Part shown: one piece after another, positions 26,887 to 34,402 of the stretch
Layout of the letters: the number at the start of each line of letters is the position of its first letter
How positions within the stretch are numbered: the first letter of the stretch is position 1
DNA from: Verrucomicrobiia bacterium
GTDB lineage: Bacteria; Verrucomicrobiota; Verrucomicrobiia; Limisphaerales; JAEYXS01
Reading direction: 5' to 3'
Length of the DNA stretch: 64,000 nucleotides
Assembly (NCBI GenBank): GCA_036405135.1
Contig: DASWYF010000024.1
Span: 62,001 to 126,000 of the forward strand
Program-made: the position numbers and the translations under genes
The notes under the pieces: generated by a model
Seen by the model: only the letters and a program-made list of their open reading frames with translations
What the model was told of the DNA's origin: nothing
Database searches by the model: none

Positions 26887-27342
26887 ATGAGCAAACACAA
26901 GCATACTATTTTTTGGGCCAACGTAGCCGCTTTCGAGAAGAAGGCAGACGCTGATGAATTTCATGCGCATCTAGTGCGCCATGGTGTGGAGGACGCGATC
27001 GTGTATGACGAACGTAATCTTCAGAACTGGTGGTTCCTATCCCTGCCAAAGATTGGGGTGAGAGTGCAGGTGCCTAGCGAGGACTTTTATGAAGTGGCGG
27101 AGAAGGTGAATGCTGATCCGGTGGCGAAGCGCATCTTGAAGAAAGCGGTGCATTGTCCTTCTTGTGAATCGTTGAAGGTGGAGTATCCACAGATGACGCG
27201 GCGGTTCATACTGCCTACTTTGATCGCTCATTGGTTGGTGCTCTTGGGCATCATGAAGCACTCGTATTATTGCGAGGATTGCCATTACACCTGGACGAAG
27301 AATCGGGCTTTCAGAGGAGAGGTGCAGTCCAAGGTGACATGA
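26887..27342 (+). CDS. DUF2007-like protein with zinc ribbon and one membrane segment
   Basis: The start at 26887 follows an AGGAGCAGG ribosome site and gives 151 residues. The N-terminal ~70 residues (FWANVAAFEKKADADEFHAHLVRHGVEDAIVYDE, then VRVQVPSEDFYEVAEKVNAD) look like a ferredoxin-like DUF2007 signal-transducing module. The C-terminal part has two Cys pairs (CPSC near 96-99 and CEDC near 133-136) forming a zinc ribbon around one hydrophobic helix (FILPTLIAHWLVLLGIM). The domain pattern DUF2007 plus zinc ribbon is known from proteins of unknown function. It is probably co-transcribed with the DUF2934 gene upstream. Confidence 0.65.
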   Translation: MSKHKHTIFWANVAAFEKKADADEFHAHLVRHGVEDAIVYDERNLQNWWFLSLPKIGVRVQVPSEDFYEVAEKVNADPVAKRILKKAVHCPSCESLKVEYPQMTRRFILPTLIAHWLVLLGIMKHSYYCEDCHYTWTKNRAFRGEVQSKVT

Positions 27343-27426
27343 AATTTGACTGCAAATAATGGGATTCGCCAAGCCTTGCCTCGTTTCTCTCAACCGGGGA
27401 AGGCATCACGGGTGAAGATAGCATAG

Positions 27427-28623
27427 ATGCAGAAGAGAAGACGGTATGCCTTGCCAAAAGGAGTCCAGTTTGCTCTGTTTGTAGTCGCAACATCATTGTA
27501 TCAATTGCCCGGAGAGTGGGGACACATTAACGATAGCAATACGATATCAGGTTTTTCTGTGGCATTAGACATCACAACGATCCGCCTGGTAGGGGCTGAC
27601 AAAACCACGGCGCAAATCTTCAAGGAAGCGGTTCAGACCAGTTTTCTCAAGGCCAAGCTCCATCATCACATCAATCTTGCCCGGTTACCGATTTCTCCTG
27701 AGCCGACACCGCATGAAGTCATTGTGTTGGCCGGAGATAGTGTGATTGAGGGGAAGAATATGACTAAGGAGGTGAGCTCAATCGGACTGCCGCTTTGGGC
27801 GATCGTTGTTATCGGAGAGGGAGAACAAACGGATCATGTTGAGGTGATCGACAGTGCGAAGATTGATGTAGCGCGAGTTGTACAAGCATTGCGGTCTGTC
27901 AGTTTAAGGTATCAGCTCATGCACGAGAATGCCCGGTTGCGAGGGGATTTGCTTACGATGGTGGGACGGGTGAATCATGATCTCAAGACGCCTTTGAACG
28001 GAGTGCTGGCGGCGGGTGAGGCGATGCGGGAAGTTTTGCATGAACGCGATCCGGCTGCAGCAGCGATGGCGAACGGGTTATTCAATTCAGTCGAAGAAAT
28101 GGTGAGATTGATGAACCGTGTGAGCTTTATGCTCAAAGCCACACTGAAGGGGCAACCTTTAAAGCCGGTGCCGATGGGGGATGTGGTTTGGACGGTGTTG
28201 CAGCGGATGGAGGGAAAGATTCAGACCAAAGGATTGAAGCTCACCAAGCCGCAAGAATGGCCGCCAGTTAATGGCGTGGAAGCGTGGTTGGAGGTGGTCT
28301 GGGGTAATCTTATCAGCAATGTGCTACAGCATGCGGACAAGGCGACGTGTATTGAATTAGGCTGGTCGGATAACGATGGTGAATATGTCTTTTTTGTTGG
28401 TGACAATGGCGGTGGAGTAAATCCGCGCCGGCGAGCAAGCATTATCAGAAGATTTGAATTGTTGCACACGACTGAAACAGGGAACGGAATGGGATTGCCC
28501 ATTGTGCAGCGTCTGGTGGGTCTGCACGGCGGATGCGTGAGTTACGAAGCGATCGAAGAAGGTGGTTCACGGTTTTTATTTACGCTGCCGAAATGTTCGA
28601 ATGAGCAGGGGCAGTTTCGGTAG
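27427..28623 (+). CDS. Soluble sensor histidine kinase with an N-terminal pseudo-receiver-like region
   Basis: This 398-residue protein has no clear membrane segment. The HisKA box is VNHDLKTPLNGVL with phosphoacceptor His184. The ATPase domain follows: N-box WGNLISNVLQHAD (~295), GDNGGGVN (G1, ~325) and GNGMGLPIVQRLVGLHGG (G2, ~356-373). Before the kinase core, residues ~98-158 (HEVIVLAGDSVIEGKNM, LPLWAIVVIGEG, ARVVQALRSVSL) look like half of a receiver fold without a usual phosphoacceptor Asp pocket. The first ~95 residues are unassigned, and the start could lie elsewhere as no ribosome site is seen. No response regulator is adjacent, so its partner is unlinked. Confidence 0.8.
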   Translation: MQKRRRYALPKGVQFALFVVATSLYQLPGEWGHINDSNTISGFSVALDITTIRLVGADKTTAQIFKEAVQTSFLKAKLHHHINLARLPISPEPTPHEVIVLAGDSVIEGKNMTKEVSSIGLPLWAIVVIGEGEQTDHVEVIDSAKIDVARVVQALRSVSLRYQLMHENARLRGDLLTMVGRVNHDLKTPLNGVLAAGEAMREVLHERDPAAAAMANGLFNSVEEMVRLMNRVSFMLKATLKGQPLKPVPMGDVVWTVLQRMEGKIQTKGLKLTKPQEWPPVNGVEAWLEVVWGNLISNVLQHADKATCIELGWSDNDGEYVFFVGDNGGGVNPRRRASIIRRFELLHTTETGNGMGLPIVQRLVGLHGGCVSYEAIEEGGSRFLFTLPKCSNEQGQFR

Positions 28624-28878
28624 CCAAGGAGGGTGCATTTCTGAGGCAAGATTGATGCTAGAGGGGATGCGGCTGTGGGATTTTCGCAGAGCAGGTACGC
28701 GCTTTGCAACGGAGGACAGAGATGGAAACCCCTTATTCAGAAAATGAGTGCTTGTGCAAGCACCGTGTTTTTAACGGTCTAGGAAAAGGAGAGACGGAAT
28801 TTTCCCGGTGTGGCATAGCGAAAGCTCCAATTGAAGTTGTCCATGTAAATGAACAACTAACTAACCAATGTAATCGTT

Positions 28879-29745
28879 ATGAAAAAGAGCATTATTATCC
28901 AAACCTCGTTGCTGGCAATTTCGTTGTGTGTGCCAGCACTCTATGCTGATGACCTGCGAAAACCCGCACAAGTGCATATGCAGGATCGGAAGGATTCGGT
29001 GAAACCGCCGATGCCGAGCAGCCGTGATGAAGTGCAGCAGAATCAGCCAATTACGCAACAACCTGCCCAACAACAGACATCATCCCAGCAGTTCGTGAAT
29101 GATGCGATCTCATCGGGAAACCGTGAGGTGCGCTTGGGTGAAATGGCATTGCAGAAATCTGAAGATGCCAAGATCAAGAGCTTTGCTCGTGATATGGTAC
29201 AAGACCATGCCAAGGCCAACACGGAGTTGAAGGAGATCGCGCAACGCAAGGGACTTTCCGTGCCAAGCCAGGAAGATTGGAAGCAAGATACGGGAACGGT
29301 GAAGGATAATTACTCCACCGAATATTCCACGACTTCCGGCAATGATTATGTCCTCCAAGAGCCCACTGCTCCGGTAGGCCCGGGATCGCTGCCTGACTCT
29401 CCTGCGCTGGGAAGTGAGGATCGAATCCAGGACACCAGCAAGCGGGCGAATAGCAAGGACGTTGCTGGCATAGAATCAGAACAGGCCAATCCGTCAGACA
29501 GTGATGGCAGCCGCTTGAGCGGATTATCGGGTGTTGAGTTTGACCGTGCCTTTGTGAAGGTGATGGTGAGTGATCACAAGCAAGCGGTAAGCAAGTTCGA
29601 CTCGGCGGCGAAGAGCCTGTCGGATGCTGAACTGAAGGCTTTCGCAAGCAAGACGCTGCCGACATTGCGTACTCATCTGGAGCATGCGCAGCGACTGGAT
29701 CGTGACTACAGCAGTGGAACAGACGAGATTTCGTCTGCCAAATAA
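28879..29745 (+). CDS. Exported DUF4142 protein with a disordered insertion
   Basis: The 288-residue protein starts with a signal peptide (MKKSIIIQTSLLAISLCVPALYA). A Gln/Pro-rich linker leads into a DUF4142 ferritin-like helical domain. The first half is at ~70-130 (QQFVNDAISSGNREVRLGEMALQKS, MVQDHAKANTELKEIAQRKGLSVPS). The second half is at ~212-280 (GLSGVEFDRAFVKVMVSDHKQAV, LKAFASKTLPTLRTHLEHAQRLD). Between them, residues ~135-210 form a low-complexity Ser/Asp/Pro/Gly stretch not present in standard members. DUF4142 proteins are periplasmic and often stress-associated. A 7-bp hairpin (GTGCTTG...CAAGCAC, 28748-28763) lies in the upstream leader. A strong terminator follows the stop codon. 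Confidence 0.88.
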   Translation: MKKSIIIQTSLLAISLCVPALYADDLRKPAQVHMQDRKDSVKPPMPSSRDEVQQNQPITQQPAQQQTSSQQFVNDAISSGNREVRLGEMALQKSEDAKIKSFARDMVQDHAKANTELKEIAQRKGLSVPSQEDWKQDTGTVKDNYSTEYSTTSGNDYVLQEPTAPVGPGSLPDSPALGSEDRIQDTSKRANSKDVAGIESEQANPSDSDGSRLSGLSGVEFDRAFVKVMVSDHKQAVSKFDSAAKSLSDAELKAFASKTLPTLRTHLEHAQRLDRDYSSGTDEISSAK

Positions 29746-29788
29746 TGACTATCAGAATCCGAATAATCGAGCATAGTCTAGTTACAGG

Positions 29789-29824
29789 ACCTTGGGGGCA
29801 GATGTTCCCAAGGTTTCTTTTTTT
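29789..29824 (+). terminator. Rho-independent terminator of the DUF4142 gene
   Basis: The stem ACCTTGGG (29789-29796) pairs with CCCAAGGT (29807-29814) around a 10-nt loop and is followed by TTCTTTTTTT. It lies about 45 bp after the stop. Confidence 0.85.
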
Positions 29825-29923
29825 GTGAATAAGTGGTGGAATAGATGGAAGTTGTGAACATTCTGAGTCTGTCCTTTTGACAAGTTTAATTTCAGGGTTA
29901 CTTTGATCGCTCCCACAGGGAAT

Positions 29924-29950
29924 GAAAAAGCCCCGCTGAATGCAGCAAGG
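29924..29950 (-). terminator. Rho-independent terminator of the minus-strand 29982-32593 cluster
   Basis: On the minus strand CCTTGCTG (29943-29950) pairs with CAGCGGGG (29931-29938), using two G-U pairs, around a CATT loop and runs into CTTTTT. It lies about 30 bp after the zinc-ribbon gene stop. Confidence 0.65.
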
Positions 29951-29981
29951 CGTGGTTCTTCCCCAAATTTATCCGAGTCTA

Positions 29982-30215
29982 TCAGATACGGTCACGTACA
30001 CCGCGCGAGCCCCAGAGGGTTGCGCAGTGGGCACAGCAGAAGATGGTGTTGCTGGCCTCTACTCCGTGGCCGATGATCTTGCAGTTACAATGCGGACAGA
30101 TCGGGGCGAGCAAGTGGATGGCGCATTCGAAAGAGTCAAAGGTGAAGTGTTTTCCGCCAGTGACGATATCGAAAGTTTTGTCGTATTCATTTCCGCAGGT
30201 GGCGCATTTTCCCAT
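29982..30215 (-). CDS. Small zinc-ribbon protein
   Basis: The start at 30215 has AAAGGAAAA a few bases upstream. The 77-residue product is Cys-rich: CATCGNEY near the N-terminus, CPHCNC in the middle and CCAHC near the C-terminus, plus HFTFDSFECAIHLLAPICP. Two zinc-binding centres are likely. No signal peptide or membrane segment is present. Similar small proteins are annotated only as metal-binding or hypothetical. It is the last gene of a minus-strand cluster with DUF421 and the FAD-Rieske gene and is followed by a terminator. Confidence 0.72.
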   Translation of the reverse strand: MGKCATCGNEYDKTFDIVTGGKHFTFDSFECAIHLLAPICPHCNCKIIGHGVEASNTIFCCAHCATLWGSRGVRDRI

Positions 30216-30252
30216 ATGATTTTCCTTTGTTGTTAGAGGTGGATTTTGAGAT

Positions 30253-30810
30253 TTAAGAATGGAAATGGACATGGATGGTTTTGCCATCTTCTTGGGAGGT
30301 GATGGTGATGGATGGGTCTTGGCGTTGGATGCTGATCTCGCCGTTACGTTCCAAGATGGCGACTTTTACCTGGCTTAGATCAGTCAAGGCATTGAGGCGT
30401 AGGTCTTGTTTGAGATCGTGATCACTGATGCAATTGCGGGCCAAAACTTCCTTATACGGTTGACCGTTTTCCACAAGTGGTTCAGGACAGCCTTTCACCC
30501 AACATCCAAAGGCGTGGAAATGATAGGTGAGCCAGGCCAAAACGCGGTGAAGAAATACTACCAGGAATCCCGCGAGGATGGTGCCCCAGAAAGGAGCAGG
30601 ACCGTTGATGCAACGGGAGAGCATTGAGGCGAGGATGAAGCCGAGGAGGACATCGAATGTCGTTTTGCCCGCCAGAAAACGCAGGCCGGCGATGCGCATC
30701 ATCAACAGCATGGCGAAGAACAGAATGAAGGTGCGCGCGAGAATCTGGGCGATGGTGAGTTCATCGGGTGCCAGCCCCAATCCCAAGTTTCTATTGAAGA
30801 ATGCTTCCAT
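30253..30810 (-). CDS. DUF421 (YetF-like) membrane protein
   Basis: Starting at MEAFFNRNLGLG (30810), this 185-residue protein has three hydrophobic helices (~25-45, ~52-75, ~80-97) with the DUF421 landmarks MRIAGLRFLAGKTTFDVLLGFILASMLSR and NGPAPFWGTILAGFLVV. A cytoplasmic domain follows, with PLVENGQPYKEVLARNCISDHDL and LTDLSQVKVAILERNGEISI. YetF family proteins are membrane proteins of unclear role linked to stress and sporulation. The frame is open upstream, but that overlaps the 3' end of the FAD-Rieske gene; the chosen start is 1 bp after that gene's stop, which suggests translational coupling. Confidence 0.88.
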   Translation of the reverse strand: MEAFFNRNLGLGLAPDELTIAQILARTFILFFAMLLMMRIAGLRFLAGKTTFDVLLGFILASMLSRCINGPAPFWGTILAGFLVVFLHRVLAWLTYHFHAFGCWVKGCPEPLVENGQPYKEVLARNCISDHDLKQDLRLNALTDLSQVKVAILERNGEISIQRQDPSITITSQEDGKTIHVHFHS

Positions 30811-30811
30811 C

Positions 30812-32335
30812 TTATGACTCGTTCTTGATGAAGGGTTGCAAAGGTTTTTCGGCTGGGCCGCTGAGGACTTCGCCGGTGGGGGCGAAGCGGGAGCCGTGAC
30901 AGGGGCAGTCCCAAGTTTTCTCGGCATCGTTCCAAGCGACGATGCATTTCAGGTGAGTGCAAACTGGTGAACAGAGAGTGAGTTTGCCTTTGGGATCGCG
31001 ATAGGCGGCCACTTTGCGGCCTTTTATTTTTAGGAGTTTGCCTTGATTAGCGGAAAGGGTACGGAGTGATTTGCCGTCGACACTTTTCAAGCGGCTTTGT
31101 ATCAGCAGGAGGGGAAGGTCTTTGTTTTCTTTGAGATAGTTCAACGCTGAGCCGCGGATTTTTTTGCGGTGTGGGTCGAAAAGTTTTACCCAGGCGTTCT
31201 CTCGTTTCTCAAATGCGTCCAAGGCCATGATGGCGGCGAAGGTGCCGAAAGTCATGCCGTTGCCACTGAAGCCAGTGGCGACATATTGGTTTTCTCCGAA
31301 GTGACCGATGTAAGGCAGGCCATCGGTGGTCTCGATCACTTGGCCGGACCAACGATGATCTACTTTGGCTTTGGGGATGAGATGTAGGAGTTTCTTCTCG
31401 ATCCGTTGATAAATGGCGGTGATATTTTTTGCCTGACCGGTTTTGTGATCTTCGCCTCCGTAGATGGCGTAATCGAAGCCCCGATGCTGATCGATGCGGA
31501 GGTAGTGGTATGGCTCGTCGGTATCCCAGAAGCTCGCTTCCGGCCAGATGCCTTGAGGTATGCGGGCGCCGACGGCGTAGGAGCTATAAAGTGAAAGCTT
31601 AGTTTGCAATAGAGCGGAGGAAAGGGCTGTGGCATTGCCGGAATGGGGATTGTGCGTAGCCAAGAGAATGAACCGGCAATTAATTGAATATTCATCGACC
31701 AAGATTTTCAGGGGTTCTTTTTCGATGGTGGTGACTTCCTTGTTCTCAATGACCACACTGCCTTTGCCGGGAATTGCTCTGACGAGTGATTGCAGATACT
31801 TGCCCACATGGAATTTGGCCACGTTGGAGAATTGAACGCCGGGAGTATTGAAATTTGGGATCTTAGTCTGGTATTCGGCACTAAAACCAAACTCGCTGGC
31901 GAGTTGAGCATCTTTCGTGAGCGCGTTGATTTCCTTTGCATCGGGTCTCTTTGAAGGACTGTGCAAGTAGCCAGGAATCCAATGGAATTCGCAGGAGATA
32001 TTTTCTTGCTGGATATTGGCGGTGATCTGATTGATGGCAGCCGCTCCGGCTTCCCAAGTGCGGCGAGCTTGGTCACGACCAAAGTTTTTCACCAATTGAT
32101 GCAGACGGGTATCGGTGACGTAGGTGAGATGACCGGTAGTGTTCAGACTGTCGAAGCCGCCAAAGTTACCTCGTTCGATGAGAGCGACCTTGTAGCCACG
32201 TTGCTTGAAGAGATAGGCGGCAGTGATGCCAGTGATGCCAGCGCCGATGATGGCGATATCGACATTGTGATCGCCTTTGATGGCGGGAAAGCGGGGGAAA
32301 CTCGCTGTCGCTGCCCAGTATGAGGTCGTGTCCAC
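30812..32335 (-). CDS. FAD-dependent oxidoreductase with C-terminal Rieske [2Fe-2S] domain
   Basis: The 507-residue protein starts at GTG 32335, preceded by AAAAGGG five bases upstream. The N-terminal DAO-type flavoprotein domain has the dinucleotide-binding fingerprint [30 protein letters not shown] (~26-55). The closing FAD motif is [26 protein letters not shown] (~345-370). After a linker, residues ~425-500 form a Rieske domain: CTHLKC supplies one Cys and one His, and CPCHGSRF supplies the second Cys-His pair. Such fusions are known in bacteria, mostly uncharacterised; the Rieske centre probably passes electrons to or from the flavin. There is no Tat or Sec signal, so it is cytoplasmic. 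DUF421 follows immediately. Confidence 0.92.
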   Translation of the reverse strand: MDTTSYWAATASFPRFPAIKGDHNVDIAIIGAGITGITAAYLFKQRGYKVALIERGNFGGFDSLNTTGHLTYVTDTRLHQLVKNFGRDQARRTWEAGAAAINQITANIQQENISCEFHWIPGYLHSPSKRPDAKEINALTKDAQLASEFGFSAEYQTKIPNFNTPGVQFSNVAKFHVGKYLQSLVRAIPGKGSVVIENKEVTTIEKEPLKILVDEYSINCRFILLATHNPHSGNATALSSALLQTKLSLYSSYAVGARIPQGIWPEASFWDTDEPYHYLRIDQHRGFDYAIYGGEDHKTGQAKNITAIYQRIEKKLLHLIPKAKVDHRWSGQVIETTDGLPYIGHFGENQYVATGFSGNGMTFGTFAAIMALDAFEKRENAWVKLFDPHRKKIRGSALNYLKENKDLPLLLIQSRLKSVDGKSLRTLSANQGKLLKIKGRKVAAYRDPKGKLTLCSPVCTHLKCIVAWNDAEKTWDCPCHGSRFAPTGEVLSGPAEKPLQPFIKNES

Positions 32336-32356
32336 GGTGGCCCTTTTGTGAGTGAT

Positions 32357-32593
32357 CTATTTTTTCTTGGCAGCACCACCGAGGCGGCCGCCTTTGCGAG
32401 CGGGTGCTTTGTTAACTTTCTTACCACGACCTGAGCCGGATTTCTTGCCGCCGCCGGTCATCTTGTTCACGGTGGCCCATGCGCGTTTCTCAGCGGTTTT
32501 ATGACTTACTCCGCGTTTCTCGTAGCCTTCCTCGATGTGCTCGGCCTGGCGCTTCTGTTTATCTGTGTAACTGGATTTATCGCCGCGTGGCAT
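32357..32593 (-). CDS. Small basic protein of the 'plasmid stabilisation' type
   Basis: The 78-residue protein begins MPRGDKSSYTDKQKRQAEHI and continues EEGYEKRGVSHKTAEKRAWATVNK. This N-terminal motif is shared by a family of small proteins loosely annotated as plasmid stabilisation proteins, though most are chromosomal. The C-terminal half is Gly/Lys/Ala-rich (GGGKKSGSGRGKK, ending AAKKK), suggesting nucleic-acid binding or disorder. AAAGGAAC stands at a good distance before the ATG. It lies 21 bp upstream of the FAD-Rieske gene on the same strand. True function is unknown; a desiccation or general stress role has been suggested for similar small Lys/Gly-rich proteins. Confidence 0.75.
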   Translation of the reverse strand: MPRGDKSSYTDKQKRQAEHIEEGYEKRGVSHKTAEKRAWATVNKMTGGGKKSGSGRGKKVNKAPARKGGRLGGAAKKK

Positions 32594-32613
32594 GGGTGTT
32601 CCTTTGTTCGGTT

Positions 32614-33522
32614 TTATTCGAGATTAGATCCGCCATTGGGATGGAGGACTTGGCCGGTCATGTAGGAAGAGTCGGTTTCTGAGGCGAGGAAGAGAAAGCT
32701 GGGCGCGACTTCGGCAGGCTGACCGGGGCGTTTCATCAAGGTGTTCTGACCAAATTTCTCCACGTGCTCAGGAGAAAAGGTGGAGGGGATCAATGGCGTC
32801 CAGATGGGGCCGGGGGCGACGGCGTTCACGCGGATGCCTTTTGGGGCGAGTTCTTTGGCGAGGGATTGCGTGAAGTTCAGGATCGCTGCTTTAGAGGCGG
32901 CGTAGTCCATGAGGTAAGGTTGCGGGTAGAGAGCCTGGATGGAGGTGGTGTTGATGATGGCCGAGCCTTTTTTCATATGGGGCAGGGCAGAGCGGGTCAT
33001 GTGGATGAAGCCGAAGAAATTGGTGCGGAAGGTTTTCTCGAGTTGCTCGGGATCGACATCTGCGATGCCGGTGATCTCTTTCTGCTCGGCGGCGTTGTTT
33101 ATCAAGATGTCGAGGCGATGGAATTGCTCGAGTGTGTCGCCAACTGCTTGGCGGCAGAATGAGGGATCGCCGATGTCACCAGCGATCTTGAGGCAGCGGC
33201 GTCCTAGGTCTTTGATGCGCTTAGCGGTTTTATCGGCGTCCTTGTGTTCGTTCAGGTAAACGATGCAGACGTCGGCGCCTTCTTTGGCGAAGAGTATTGC
33301 GGTGGCGCGACCAATGCCGCTATCGCCGCCGGTGATGAGGGCGACTTTGCCATTGAGACGACCGCTAGGGACGTAGCGTTTGTTTTCGTCCAAGGGATGG
33401 GGCGTCATGGCTTCCTCGGTGCCGGGCACTTCCTGCTGCTGAGGGGATGGCGAGGACATGGGCAAATCTTCCAAGCCGGTCGAGAGGTCCGAGGAGAAGG
33501 ATAGGGCTTTGGTGGCTTGCAT
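32614..33522 (-). CDS. Short-chain dehydrogenase/reductase (YghA/GSP39-like)
   Basis: This SDR has the extended N-terminus typical of the YghA/general stress protein 39 group: PHPLDENKRYVPSGRLNGKVALITGGDSGIGRATA. The Rossmann motif TGGDSGIG is followed by NNAAEQ, the catalytic Ser in NTTSIQALYP and YxxxK in DYAASKAAI. The sequence ends SSYMTGQVLHPNGGSNLE. Substrates for this group are not settled; they use NAD(P)H and are often induced by stress. The start is uncertain: ATG at 33522 gives 302 residues, ATG at 33459 gives 281, and neither has a clear ribosome site. It heads the minus-strand cluster with the small basic protein and FAD-Rieske genes. Confidence 0.9.
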   Translation of the reverse strand: MQATKALSFSSDLSTGLEDLPMSSPSPQQQEVPGTEEAMTPHPLDENKRYVPSGRLNGKVALITGGDSGIGRATAILFAKEGADVCIVYLNEHKDADKTAKRIKDLGRRCLKIAGDIGDPSFCRQAVGDTLEQFHRLDILINNAAEQKEITGIADVDPEQLEKTFRTNFFGFIHMTRSALPHMKKGSAIINTTSIQALYPQPYLMDYAASKAAILNFTQSLAKELAPKGIRVNAVAPGPIWTPLIPSTFSPEHVEKFGQNTLMKRPGQPAEVAPSFLFLASETDSSYMTGQVLHPNGGSNLE

Positions 33523-34402
33523 GAGGTGATAAATTGTTAGCCTGCTCCGCCCGATGGGATGCTCGGTTGAAATGCAGAGTGTTGGGACAGCATGGAGCCT
33601 GCCATGAAATGAAGGGTTTGTGATCGGAAAGGAGCAGGAGAGGGCTAAGTTTTTTAGGACCAAGGAGTTGATGGCATCTGAGATGGGGATATATGGCAAG
33701 GGATGGGTTAAACTGGCGGGGAGCAGCTTGGAAGCGCTTTGCAAAACTGGCGATGTGGATGGCTTTATCTGTGCAAATCGCAAGTGTCAAAGGTCAGAAA
33801 TCTTCATGAAGACGAATTGCATAATGCCTGCTGGTGTAGGTGCGTTGTTGCAAAATGCATATATTTTCAGTGCTGCGGAGCTGAGAGAGGAGTTTTTTTA
33901 TTTCTTAACTGGCTTATAATGAATGATTTAAGACTATCGATAGGAGGGAAATGTGGATGGCTTGTTCCCTGCTAAATATAAGGTAGCAGAAGACGAGAGC
34001 TACGGCAGCTGTAAGAGACAGAAGGGAAACCTGGAAACGGAAATCAAGCTGTCAAAAAAAGAAGCTCTCGCCTTCTCGCTTTGCTCGTGAATGAACCTTC
34101 GGTCGCGCGTCGGCTGGAGGAGGAATTGGGAAATTGATGTTATACGGCGGCCAGATCAACCAACTGGAGTGATGAGCAGACACCTCATGGAACCGGTGTG
34201 CTTAAACGGGAAGCAGTTTTCGCCCGCTGTGGAGTTTAATTCTCTCAATCCAGCAATAATAAATTCAAACAGGCCGTCTGGCCAAGACTACCGGCCGTTC
34301 CTGATGACCCTAAGTTCACGAGCCAATCGGAATGTCCGGTCTGCAAGCGTCAGGGACATTTCGAGATACGAGGTATCAACGCATCCAACCTGCGGATAAT
34401 TT
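33523..34402. promoter_or_regulatory. Long intergenic region upstream of the poly-HAMP signalling operon
   Basis: About 880 bp without a convincing gene lies between divergent units. Visible structure: a CTGCTA/TAGCAG hairpin (33969-33989), and a long-range inverted repeat AGAAGACGAGAGCT (33988-34001) with AGCTCTCGCCTTCT (34063-34076), 13 of 14 positions matching. Frame 34240-34443 (+) encodes a short protein-like stretch, SECPVCKRQGHFEIRGIN, but it has no start codon and a stop just upstream. It could be a gene remnant. Promoters for the SDR gene and the signalling operon must lie here. Confidence 0.4.
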
